Source: Pirellula sp. (lineage in GTDB: Bacteria > Planctomycetota > Planctomycetia > Pirellulales > PNKZ01). From it: a stretch of DNA of 64,000 nucleotides. The stretch lies in contig PNKZ01000001.1 of NCBI GenBank assembly GCA_013822735.1, forward strand, positions 186,001-250,000. Reading direction: 5' to 3'. The notes under the pieces are model-generated. The model was not told the DNA's origin. It saw only the letters and a list, made by a program, of their open reading frames with translations, and searched no databases. A program made the position numbers and the translations under genes. This document shows, one piece after another, positions 18,139 through 26,315 of this stretch; positions within the stretch are counted from its first letter, which is position 1; the number at the start of each line of letters is the position of its first letter.

Positions 18139-19191
18139 ATGCTGAAACCGACGCAGATTTCGATTCCCACGTTGGTCCGCGTGAAGGGAGGCGCGCTGGA
18201 TCGGCTCGGCGTCTACCTTCGTCGAAACGAACACGCGAAGGTCGCGGTGCTGATCAGCGCAGGATTAAACGCGTCTCTGTCGCAGCGCGTCGTGCGGAGT
18301 CTGCAGGAGCAGTCGATCGAAACGGCCGCTTGGACCGAAGTGGCAGCGAACGATCTGGAATCGGCTGCCGGATTGTTCGCCGATCTTCCCTCGGACGTTA
18401 CGGCCATCGTCGGCGTCGGCGGCGGCAAAGCGCTCGACGTGGCCAAGTACGTCGGCTTCCTGGCGCGACGACCGTACTTTGCCGTTCCCACGTCGCTCTC
18501 GAACGACGGCTTTTGCAGCCCGCAATCAAGCTTGACGGTTCGCGGCAAGCGGCGGTCGCTGCCGTCGGCGCTCCCCTTCGCGGTCGTCATCGATACGGCC
18601 GTTTGCCTTGCGGCGCCGAAGATTCTCACGCTCTCCGGGGTCGGCGACCTCGTGGCGAAGTTCACGGCGATCGCCGATTGGAAGTTGTCGTTCCACGTCA
18701 CCGGGGAACTTGTGAACGACTTCGCAGCGCTGCTTTCCGACGGCTCGGTTCACGCGTTCCTGAGCCACCCTGCGCTGGATGTCGAGGGAACGCGTTTGCT
18801 GGCGACCTCCTTGATGCTGAACGGGGTCGCCATGGAGTTATGCGGTTCGTCGCGGCCGGCGAGCGGTAGCGAACACTTGATCTCGCACGCGCTCGATATG
18901 ACTTCCGATCGACCGAGACTGCACGGCTTGCAGGTCGGCGTCGCGAGCTATCTTGTGAGCCGACTCCAGCGGGAGAACTCGGACCGCATCGCTCGGTTGT
19001 TCGATGCCGTCGGGTTTTGGGACGCGGTCGCCGCCGATCCGTTCTCGCGCAAGGAGTGGCTCGAAGCGGTTCGCATCGCGCCCTCGATGAAGAGCGACTT
19101 CTACACCGTATTGTCGAGTCGCGACGTGCTGCCGGAAGTCGAGCAGATGTTATCCCAAGATGCCGAGTTGGCGCGCTGCTTTCGCGACTGA
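18139..19191 (+). CDS. sn-glycerol-1-phosphate dehydrogenase (AraM/EgsA family)
   Basis: A 350-residue metal-dependent NAD(P)H enzyme of the iron-alcohol-dehydrogenase-like family with G1PDH. The nucleotide-binding loop is GVGGGKALDVAKY (92-104), followed by FAVPTSLSNDGFCSP, the signature that separates G1PDH from glycerol dehydrogenase. Metal ligands are expected in LSGVGDLVAKF and in GSEHLISHALD and RLHGLQVGVAS, all present. The reaction reduces dihydroxyacetone phosphate to sn-glycerol 1-phosphate. GGGAGGAAC lies about 8 nt before the ATG. In Archaea this makes the lipid backbone; in Bacillus AraM it feeds heptaprenylglycerol phosphate. No prenyltransferase partner is next to it. The family assignment is firm, the lipid role is inference. 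Confidence 0.85.
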   Translation: MLKPTQISIPTLVRVKGGALDRLGVYLRRNEHAKVAVLISAGLNASLSQRVVRSLQEQSIETAAWTEVAANDLESAAGLFADLPSDVTAIVGVGGGKALDVAKYVGFLARRPYFAVPTSLSNDGFCSPQSSLTVRGKRRSLPSALPFAVVIDTAVCLAAPKILTLSGVGDLVAKFTAIADWKLSFHVTGELVNDFAALLSDGSVHAFLSHPALDVEGTRLLATSLMLNGVAMELCGSSRPASGSEHLISHALDMTSDRPRLHGLQVGVASYLVSRLQRENSDRIARLFDAVGFWDAVAADPFSRKEWLEAVRIAPSMKSDFYTVLSSRDVLPEVEQMLSQDAELARCFRD

Positions 19192-19220
19192 CGTATCCGT
19201 GGTTCCGAGTCGGTGTGGAA

Positions 19221-20012
19221 TTACGGCGAGTTGCGCTGCATCATCTCCCGTACGTCGGCGATCGGTTGCTGGCTCACGCGGATTTGCCCTTCGCCGATGC
19301 GGTCGATGTCGGCAATCAACAGAATCACGAGCGAAAACGCCGCCGCCAAGACCGGTGCACCCATGAGTCGCCGTACGCCCGCCATGCCCCCTTGATAGCC
19401 CACGGCGAGCATCGATAAGGACGACAATGCGTAGAGGGCCAGCCACACGACGCCGGGTACGCGATACTGCAGTCCCACCGTCATGCGGCTCTGATGCAGA
19501 TCGATCATTTCGTTTAGCGATACGATAAAGATGCTGCGCAGCTCACTATCCATCTGTTCTTGCGCAAGCAATTTCGTTTGCGACCAGAGGCGATCGTGCA
19601 AGCCGTTGGATTTTGCCAAGACTTCGCCCGTGTTGTCCACATTGATGTTCAGGCGAACGTCGACGTACTCGCGAAGCAATCGCCGGATCTCCGCCCCTTC
19701 TTTCGGCGGCAATAAATCGGCACGCAAATAGGTCGTTCCGATCGCATTGGCCTCATCCAGCACCAGTTGTCGGCGCGCATCAAACCGCGACGTGGCGATT
19801 CCAAAGGTGAACGCCAGGATGAAGGCGAGCAAACCCAACATCGCGCCGACCAACGAACCTAGCGGAGCGTCCGGGTCTTTGGCGCCGTTGCGCCGAAGTA
19901 CCAGTCTCGCGAGCGCGGCTCCCACTTCCGTCTCGGCGATACAGAGCGCCAGAGTGAGTAAGAACACGGCCCCGAGGGGGAGCAGCCCGAAGTAATGGTT
20001 GAACCAATTCAT
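19221..20012 (-). CDS. DUF4239 (bestrophin-like domain) membrane protein
   Basis: A 263-residue membrane protein with two N-terminal hydrophobic segments (about 8-28 and 48-68) and two C-terminal ones (about 188-205 and 220-240). The central ~110 residues are soluble and helical, with RFDARRQLVLDEANAIGTTYLRADLLP, a feature typical of DUF4239 bestrophin-like proteins. The function is unknown; an ion-channel role has been guessed from remote similarity. It is convergent with the G1PDH gene, with 29 nt between the stops, and lies downstream of the HAD gene on the same strand. Confidence 0.75.
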   Translation of the reverse strand: MNWFNHYFGLLPLGAVFLLTLALCIAETEVGAALARLVLRRNGAKDPDAPLGSLVGAMLGLLAFILAFTFGIATSRFDARRQLVLDEANAIGTTYLRADLLPPKEGAEIRRLLREYVDVRLNINVDNTGEVLAKSNGLHDRLWSQTKLLAQEQMDSELRSIFIVSLNEMIDLHQSRMTVGLQYRVPGVVWLALYALSSLSMLAVGYQGGMAGVRRLMGAPVLAAAFSLVILLIADIDRIGEGQIRVSQQPIADVREMMQRNSP

Positions 20013-20123
20013 TCGCGGAAACCCTGCCGAGACGTTGGAGCCCGCTCATCGGCAGTTGACTCTATCGCGATGTCGCCTCCATTACCACTTCCAAGCTACG
20101 CAATTTGCAATGGTCGCTGACGA

Positions 20124-21131
20124 TTACTTCGCCGGACCGGCAACGAAGATCGTCTTCCAATCGTTCTTCATGCTGACGACGGTCCAGCCGCTCTGCTTGG
20201 CTTCCGACATCAAGCCGTCGGAGAACGTGCCGATCTTCGACTCTGGGCCGTAGGCGAATTCGCGCTCGGCGTCGTCGTGGTGGACGAGCAAGCCGAAGCG
20301 AGCGCCGGTGCCGGCCGTTGTGTATTCCAGCATCTGCCGATCACCGTCGGAGTTGCCGAAGGCCGCGATAGGTCGCCGGCCGATGTGTGAGTTGATGCCC
20401 ACCGGCTTGCCTGTCTTGTCGTCGATAAAGTTGATCTCCGGTAGTCGCATCAGCGCGGGCTTGCCGTCGACCATCTCAAACTTCGTTTTGATGCTGCTGC
20501 CGACGACCTGCTCGGGCGGAATGCCGTAGGTCTGCTCCGTCCAGGGGCGCATAAACTCGATGCCGCCGCCGGAGACGATAAACGTCTTAAAGTTGTTGGC
20601 CCGCAGGTAAGCGAGCAGTTCGACCATCGGTTGATAAACCATTTCGAGAATCGGCCGCTTCGTGATGGGATGCTTGGCCGTCGTGATCCAGTCCTTCACA
20701 ATTTTCTCAAACTCGTCGGTCGTCATACCCGCATGCGTCACCATGATGATTTCGGCGATTGCCGGTTCGCCGCCGGCCAGTGCGCCCTTTACGTCTCCTT
20801 TGAGCAGCGAGGCGAACGGTTCCAACTCCTTCCACTCCGGATGCTCGGGCGCAAGAACGCCGACCCGGTGCATCGCGAACAATAATTGGAAGTACATCGG
20901 CTGCTCGGCCCAGAGAGTGCCGTCGTTGTCGAATGTGGCGATCCGCTCGGCCGGCGGGACGAAGTCGGGAGAACCTTCCTTCGTCACTTTTGCGACAAAA
21001 TCGACGATGCTTTGCTTCGTCGCTCCGTCGTTCCACGAAGGGAGCGGATCTTGAGCCGCGGCGGCGTCGACCCCATGGAAGATGAGCACCAGCGCGGCGG
21101 CAAGCAGCTTGGTCAGGCGTTGTGAAATCAT
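20124..21131 (-). CDS. Exported HAD-family phosphatase
   Basis: A protein of about 335 residues with a signal peptide (LLAAALVLIFHGVDAAAA) and a haloacid dehalogenase fold. Motif I is FDNDGT with the nucleophile Asp68 and acid/base Asp70. Motif II is the Ser of FIVSGGGIEFM, and motif III/IV are near FGNSDGDRQML. The best match is to phosphoserine-phosphatase-like secreted acid phosphatases. The ATG at 21131 has AAGGGA 6 nt upstream and directly precedes the signal peptide; an upstream in-frame ATG at 21167 lacks these. It follows the arylsulfatase on the same strand, but a terminator lies between them. The ribosome-binding sequence AAGGGAAC is identical to that of the sulfatase, hinting at shared origin or expression. 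Substrate unknown. Confidence 0.85.
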   Translation of the reverse strand: MISQRLTKLLAAALVLIFHGVDAAAAQDPLPSWNDGATKQSIVDFVAKVTKEGSPDFVPPAERIATFDNDGTLWAEQPMYFQLLFAMHRVGVLAPEHPEWKELEPFASLLKGDVKGALAGGEPAIAEIIMVTHAGMTTDEFEKIVKDWITTAKHPITKRPILEMVYQPMVELLAYLRANNFKTFIVSGGGIEFMRPWTEQTYGIPPEQVVGSSIKTKFEMVDGKPALMRLPEINFIDDKTGKPVGINSHIGRRPIAAFGNSDGDRQMLEYTTAGTGARFGLLVHHDDAEREFAYGPESKIGTFSDGLMSEAKQSGWTVVSMKNDWKTIFVAGPAK

Positions 21132-21178
21132 GGCGGTTCCCTTGGTCAACGAGATGCAGGACGGCATTCGCGGTCAAT

Positions 21179-21210
21179 AAAAAAGCGGGCGACTCTTGCG
21201 AGCCGCCCGC
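21179..21210 (-). terminator. Rho-independent terminator after the arylsulfatase
   Basis: On the minus strand a 7-bp perfect stem, GCGGGCG (21210-21204) with CGCCCGC (21191-21185), with a further CTC/GAG pairing inside, is followed by six T residues (21184-21179). It lies 17 nt after the sulfatase stop and would end or attenuate transcription before the HAD gene. Confidence 0.8.
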
Positions 21211-21226
21211 CGTTATTCCGTTACAA

Positions 21227-22918
21227 CTAGTTCCCCGGCTTGTTCCTGATCGCCGCTTCTACCTTTTCCTTCACGGCGCTCAGGTTGAACGAGGCGGGGT
21301 CCTGCATCGGCGGGTAGTCGATCGCCGTGGCGGCGAGTTGCCCGACGAACTTCTGGACCTGAACGAAGCGCCAAAACTCTCGCGCGTAGAAGTCGTTCAT
21401 GTAGCCGCCTCCCATGTCGTTCAAGCTTTGACCGCCGGTCGACGGCGTTCGCTCGAACGGGTCTTGGCGAATGTTGACCATCAGCGGCATGTCGGTCGTG
21501 ACCTTCGGGCCCGGCCAGCCGCCCGGTTGCGTAAAGAACTGGAACTTGAAGTCGCCGACGCGAAGTGCGCCGAGCTGCGGCCCTTCAAAGTAAAAGAACT
21601 CCTGCCGAGCCGACGGACCCTTGCCCGTAAGCAGGTCGAGCTGGTTGTAGCCGTCGAGGTGGTTCTTGAAGGTGTTGCCGTTGATCTCGGCCCCCTTCAG
21701 AAGCTCCTCGGTGATGTTCGGGTTGCCGGCCGCGGCCAGCAACGTCGGGAACCAATCGAGCGCGGCCATCATGCCGTTTTCCACGACGCCCGGTTTGATC
21801 TTGCCCGGCCAGCGGGCGATGCAAGGAGCTCGGAAGCCCCCTTCCATCACGGTGCCCTTCGTGCCCTTAAACGGCGTCATGCCGCCGTCGGGCCAGGTGA
21901 ACACTTCGGCGCCGTTGTCCGTGGTGAAAACCAGGATCGTGTTCTCGGCCTCGCCGATGTCGTCGAGGTGCTTCATGATCGCGCCGATGGCGTCGTCCAT
22001 TTGCGCCATGCCTGCCTCGTACAAGCCGTAGTTTGTCTTGCTGTTCATCATCTCCTTGTACTTCGGAGCGAGAAACGTCCAAACGTGCATGCGCGTGGTG
22101 TTATGCCACACGAAGAACGGCTTGCCGTCGGCCTTGGCTTTGTCCATGAAGTCGCACGAACTCTTGACCAGCACTTCGTCAAACGTGGTCATGTCGAACT
22201 TGGCTTTCGGCGTGATGTCGTGCATGTTGGGCACGTTCGACATATCCGGAAACGGCGCCAGCGGTCCTTCGTCTTCGATCCGCTGCTTGCCGATCTTGCC
22301 CCAGCGCGGCATCTCGGTCGCGTCGTCCTCTTCCGTCGCCCAGCTGTGCACGATATTACGCGGGCCGTATTCATCGCGGTACGACTGTTCGTTCGGGAAC
22401 GAATACCAGTACGGATCCGACATCGCGTCGAGGTGATAGAGATAGCCGCGGAACTCGTCGAAGCCGTGCAGCGTAGGCAAGTACTTGTTCAAGTCGCCCA
22501 AGTGATTCTTACCGAATTGCCCGGTGGCGTAGCCTTGCTTCTTGAGCGCGGCGGCGATCGTGCAAGCCTTGGCGGGCATGCCGACGTCGGCGCCGGCTTG
22601 GCCGACCGTCGTCAGGCCGGTGCGGAGCGGAATCTCGCCCGTGATGAAGCTGGCGCGACCGGCGGTGCAGCTCGCTTCGGCGTAGTAATCGGTGAAGCGC
22701 ATTCCTTGCGACGCGAGCTTGTCGAGGTTCGGCGTCTTGCCCGACATGATTCCTTGGTGGTAGGCGCTGATGTTAAACCAGCCGACGTCGTCTCCCATGA
22801 TGACGACGATATTCGGCGGCTTGTCCTGCGCCGAGGCGGCGGGAGCGAGATATGCAACGAACGCGGCGCTCAATACCGCGGCGATCATCATTCCTTTGAA
22901 CTCTCGAAAACAATTCAT
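21227..22918 (-). CDS. Secreted arylsulfatase (second of four)
   Basis: A 563-residue arylsulfatase with a signal peptide ending near PAASAQ (about 30). Metal-binding DD is in IVVIMGDDVGWFN; the formylglycine Cys84 lies in CTAGRASFITG. FGKNHLG and VFTTDNGAE follow. The C-terminal part has SFNLSAVKEKVEAA. It resembles the large PAS-type arylsulfatases, with the tail in relatives that act on small aryl or glycan sulfates. AAGGGAAC lies about 7 nt before the ATG. A terminator follows at 21179-21210 and a HAD phosphatase gene comes next. Upstream, 22919-23287 is non-coding. Confidence 0.93.
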   Translation of the reverse strand: MNCFREFKGMMIAAVLSAAFVAYLAPAASAQDKPPNIVVIMGDDVGWFNISAYHQGIMSGKTPNLDKLASQGMRFTDYYAEASCTAGRASFITGEIPLRTGLTTVGQAGADVGMPAKACTIAAALKKQGYATGQFGKNHLGDLNKYLPTLHGFDEFRGYLYHLDAMSDPYWYSFPNEQSYRDEYGPRNIVHSWATEEDDATEMPRWGKIGKQRIEDEGPLAPFPDMSNVPNMHDITPKAKFDMTTFDEVLVKSSCDFMDKAKADGKPFFVWHNTTRMHVWTFLAPKYKEMMNSKTNYGLYEAGMAQMDDAIGAIMKHLDDIGEAENTILVFTTDNGAEVFTWPDGGMTPFKGTKGTVMEGGFRAPCIARWPGKIKPGVVENGMMAALDWFPTLLAAAGNPNITEELLKGAEINGNTFKNHLDGYNQLDLLTGKGPSARQEFFYFEGPQLGALRVGDFKFQFFTQPGGWPGPKVTTDMPLMVNIRQDPFERTPSTGGQSLNDMGGGYMNDFYAREFWRFVQVQKFVGQLAATAIDYPPMQDPASFNLSAVKEKVEAAIRNKPGN

Positions 22919-23287
22919 TTTGTGTTCCCTTCAGTAGAGGTGTACCGAACGAGGGCTTGGTTCTCCCTGCGCCGGTTAGTGTAGTCTTCCCGTCACGGGA
23001 TGTATCGCTTCGCAGTTATGTTTCCCGCAAGAAACTTGAGTTTCGTCATCCGACGGATCGCCCTGCGGCGGCAAAGATGAGCACGACGTGAGAAAGCGTC
23101 ATGGGATCGACATCGGGGAGCGGCTAAAGCCGCGATACGGCAAAAAATGCATCGAAGATCGAGTATGGGTGGCGTCCGTGCCGCGACCATTCTCGGAGCC
23201 GCATGGCGATGATTTCACGCGCAGTATTCGTTATATTCTAATGATCTGCCTCCGGTTTCTGCCTCCCGCCTTCACGAGTATCCCGCC
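22919..23287. other. Divergent intergenic region, sulfatase / PQQ-propeller
   Basis: About 370 nt between divergent starts. A small inverted repeat GCGGC-TAAA-GCCGC lies near 23118-23131. I see no ORF with protein-like composition and no paired promoter boxes I would defend. Confidence 0.35.
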
Positions 23288-24574
23288 ATGTTTTCGACGT
23301 TGTTCGTCGCCGCCGCCTTGTTGCTGCCCAACTCTCCGACCTCGAATCTTGCCGCTGCGAAATCGTGGCCGACGTTTCGCGGCGTCGATCGTTCGGGCGT
23401 TTCGCAGGAAACCGGCTTGCTGCAGAAGTGGCCCGAAGGAGGCCCGAAGCTGGCGCTGGAAATCGTCGGAGCGGGGCGCGGCTATTCCAGTTTGGCCATT
23501 GCCGACGGCCGGATCATCACGCTCGGCGACGGGCTCTCGACGGCCGCCGAAGGGGACCTCGACGAATATCTCGTGGCGTTCGACCAGAAGACCGGCAAGA
23601 CTTTGTGGAAGTTGAAAACCGGCGCACCTTGGGATTCGGGCAATCCCACTTGGCAAAGCTCGCGCTCCACGCCGACCATCGACGGCAACCGCGTTTACGC
23701 GCTCACGGCGTTCGGCGACTTGTATTGCGCCGACGTCGTCACCGGTAAGCAAATCTGGAAGAAGAACCTTAAGGACGACTTCAGCGGCAAGAAGGCCGAC
23801 GGGTGGGGCTACAGCGAATCGCCGACGATCGACGGCGACCGCTTGATCGTCACTCCCGGCGGCGATAAGTCGACGATGGTGGCGCTCGACAAGAAGACCG
23901 GCAAGTTGATTTGGACCGCCGTGCGGCCCGAAGATCGCGGGGCAGGGCACGCGTCGATTGTTGTTTCCGAAATCGGCGGCGTGCGCGTCTACGTGCAAAC
24001 CACCGGCAGCGGCGCCTTGGGCGTGCGTGCGAGCGACGGCAAGCTGATGTGGTCGTATGAAATCGAGAAGACCACGGCCGTGATTCCGACGCCGATCGTC
24101 CGCGGCGACTTGGTCTTCTTCGCCGCCGGCTACAAGCGCGGCGCGGCGCTCTTGAAGCAAGTCCCCGCGGGCAAGGGCGAAGTAAAGGTCGACGAGATCT
24201 ATCCGATCAACAAGGAACTCGCCAACAAGCATGGCGGCATCGTCCTGGTCGGCGATTATCTCTACGGTGATTCCGACGATCAGGGCATTCCGTTCTGCGC
24301 CGACTTGATGACCGGCGAAATCAAATGGAAAGGTCGCATCTCGGGCAAGAAGTCGGTCGCCGTTTGCGCCGCCGACGGCTGCCTCTATCTCCACTCCGAC
24401 GACGGCACCGTGTCGCTCGTGAAAGCCGATCCGAAAGAGCTGCAAGAAGTCGGCACGTTTAAAACCCCCGGCGAATCCGACCGCCCAGGCTGGATGCACC
24501 CCGTGGTCTTCGACGGCAAACTCTGGGTTCGCGAGCAAGACAAGATCTTCTGCTACGACGTGAAGGCGAAGTAG
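23288..24574 (+). CDS. Exported PQQ-like beta-propeller protein
   Basis: A 428-residue protein with a signal peptide (about 1-24) and repeated PQQ/quinoprotein-type blades: VAFDQKTGKTLWKLKTGAP, ADVVTGKQIWKKNL, VALDKKTGKLIWTAV, and CADLMTGEIKWKGRI. Such W-motif blades occur in BamB and in many planctomycete secreted proteins. There are no PQQ-dehydrogenase active-site features, so enzymatic activity is not implied; a binding or scaffold role is more likely. It starts shortly after a divergent sulfatase promoter region and is followed 62 nt later by a sialidase-fold gene on the same strand. Confidence 0.85.
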   Translation: MFSTLFVAAALLLPNSPTSNLAAAKSWPTFRGVDRSGVSQETGLLQKWPEGGPKLALEIVGAGRGYSSLAIADGRIITLGDGLSTAAEGDLDEYLVAFDQKTGKTLWKLKTGAPWDSGNPTWQSSRSTPTIDGNRVYALTAFGDLYCADVVTGKQIWKKNLKDDFSGKKADGWGYSESPTIDGDRLIVTPGGDKSTMVALDKKTGKLIWTAVRPEDRGAGHASIVVSEIGGVRVYVQTTGSGALGVRASDGKLMWSYEIEKTTAVIPTPIVRGDLVFFAAGYKRGAALLKQVPAGKGEVKVDEIYPINKELANKHGGIVLVGDYLYGDSDDQGIPFCADLMTGEIKWKGRISGKKSVAVCAADGCLYLHSDDGTVSLVKADPKELQEVGTFKTPGESDRPGWMHPVVFDGKLWVREQDKIFCYDVKAK

Positions 24575-24636
24575 ATTCCGGCGACCTGAGAGAGTCAGCT
24601 TCCCTCCTTCGATCATCGCAAGCTGAGAAGTCGGTC

Positions 24637-25794
24637 ATGCTCATGTGGATGCGAGCTCTTAAGCCGGCGCTCTTGGCGCTCGCGTTCTCTCTCCACACCG
24701 GCGCCTCCCTCCGTGCCGACTCGTTCGTATTGTCGACGCGGCTGGTGCGCGAAGGAGCTCCGGAAGGCGTCCGGTGGACGATTCCGCGCGTCGCAGCTTT
24801 CGGCGGCGAAGCGAATCGGCCGGAGCTGCTCATGACGTTGTCTAAGGTGAGTAAGACCGGGACGGACGTCTATCGGGGCCTCGCATTCACGACGAGCACC
24901 GACGGCGGCGAGACTTGGACCGAACTCACCGACTTGCCGTACGAGGCGCGCGAACTTCGCGACGGCATCATGGGCATGTTCGGCGCCACGGTGCCGGTGT
25001 TCCATCCGCAGTCCGGGAAAGTTCTGCTGCTCGGAAACTGCGTCGGTTATACGAACTACGACACATCGGCCGTGAAGCTTACGGGCGTCCGCTATCCGGC
25101 GTATGCCGTCTACGATCCTGCGACGCGTGCTTGGTCGGCCGACTATACGGTGCTCACCGGCGAGGAGAACGCGAACACGACGAGTGGTTTCCCCTGGATC
25201 CAACCGGACGGCACCTTGCTCTGGCCTTGCAACGGCGGCCAAATTCTCCAAGCGTCGTTCGACGGCTCCGCGCTCACCGTGCTCGGCCGGAGTCCGCAAA
25301 TCGAAGGACTGGGGAAACAGCCGAAGAACACCGGCGAGTATCACCTGACCAAGCTCGGCGACAAGTACTTCCTTGCGATGCGTTGCCCCGATCAAAACCG
25401 CGTTGCCGTCAGCGACGACGGGCTCCACTTTGCACCGGCGGTCGAACTTCGCTGGGACGACGGTACGCCGGTACCTTCCTTGGCCACGCAAATGCGCTGG
25501 ATCCGCCGGCAAGGGAAGTTGTACCTCGTTTACACGCGCGTCGACGCGAGCAGCCAGGGGATCTTTCGCAATCGGGCGCCGCTTTGGATGGCGGAGTTCG
25601 ACGTGACGACGCTGCGACTTCGGAAAGCGACGGAAGTGATCGCCATGCCCATTTCGCCGGGGCGCGACGATCTCGGCAACTTCGGCACGACGTTCGTCAA
25701 CGACCGCCTTTCGTTCGTCACCACCTCGGAATTTGGCCGTACCCGTGCCTCCAATAGCCGGGTGTATCTCACACGCATCGAATCCAAGAATTAG
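24637..25794 (+). CDS. Exported sialidase/BNR-fold protein
   Basis: A 385-residue secreted protein with a signal peptide (about 1-27) and a predicted six-bladed sialidase propeller. One clear Asp-box is FTTSTDGGETWTEL, and VAVSDDGLHFAPA is a degenerate one. No full catalytic arginine triad can be assigned by eye, so hydrolase activity on sialic acid is not certain; the family also contains glycoside hydrolases with other sugars and binding-only members. Start choice is among three close Met codons (24637, 24643, 24649). It follows the PQQ-propeller gene by 62 nt. Confidence 0.75.
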   Translation: MLMWMRALKPALLALAFSLHTGASLRADSFVLSTRLVREGAPEGVRWTIPRVAAFGGEANRPELLMTLSKVSKTGTDVYRGLAFTTSTDGGETWTELTDLPYEARELRDGIMGMFGATVPVFHPQSGKVLLLGNCVGYTNYDTSAVKLTGVRYPAYAVYDPATRAWSADYTVLTGEENANTTSGFPWIQPDGTLLWPCNGGQILQASFDGSALTVLGRSPQIEGLGKQPKNTGEYHLTKLGDKYFLAMRCPDQNRVAVSDDGLHFAPAVELRWDDGTPVPSLATQMRWIRRQGKLYLVYTRVDASSQGIFRNRAPLWMAEFDVTTLRLRKATEVIAMPISPGRDDLGNFGTTFVNDRLSFVTTSEFGRTRASNSRVYLTRIESKN

Positions 25795-25874
25795 CCCGTC
25801 TCCTAAAGGGAGCGGTCACAATTCACTCTCCGTGCGTGGCGTCGGCTAGTTGCTTTCGCTCGATACTCGCGTGC

Positions 25875-26291
25875 TTATTCCTTGGCTGTTCCGTCAGGAT
25901 TGCGCATCGGGTAGAGAGTGACCGCGATCGAGCAGCCCGCGTCCGCAACGGCACGAACGACTTCCGTAGGGAGCGCATGGACGTACGACCAAGTATCCCA
26001 ACAGTTCAAACCGATGTTGAACTCACGTAGGGAACAGGCGTCGAACTCTGCGCGTGCGATCGGCGACAGCCTTTGAACGGCATTGAGCATCGCCACAATG
26101 TCTTTCGTCGCATGGCGATCTTGTTCTTCGGCGCTTTCCGACGATTCTACGATGGAGTGCCAACAGCCATCGTCGCCTCGAGTATAATGAACCACGCTGC
26201 ACGACTGCTGCAGTTCGCGATTTAGCGCATCAAACGCCGTCGCTGACTTCAGATCGAGATCCGTATTGGCATACTCGGTTTCGACGGTCAT
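25875..26291 (-). CDS. Small unknown cytoplasmic protein
   Basis: A 138-residue acidic protein without signal or membrane segments. The C-terminal half (LREFNIGLNCWDTWSYVHAL, then GCSIAVTLYP) vaguely resembles DUF4279/immunity-type proteins, which I cannot confirm. It starts 24 nt after the sulfatase stop on the same strand, with GAGGAAAG upstream, so it may be co-transcribed with the sulfatase. No function can be given. Confidence 0.6.
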   Translation of the reverse strand: MTVETEYANTDLDLKSATAFDALNRELQQSCSVVHYTRGDDGCWHSIVESSESAEEQDRHATKDIVAMLNAVQRLSPIARAEFDACSLREFNIGLNCWDTWSYVHALPTEVVRAVADAGCSIAVTLYPMRNPDGTAKE

Positions 26292-26315
26292 TTCGCTTGC
26301 GCTTTCCTCGCGACG

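Noticed and set aside
21122-22984. Long plus-strand open frame (620 codons) opposite the arylsulfatase
   Set aside because: It lies wholly antisense to a clear sulfatase with all motifs, is rich in His/Arg/Val as expected of a shadow frame at high GC, and shows no domain.
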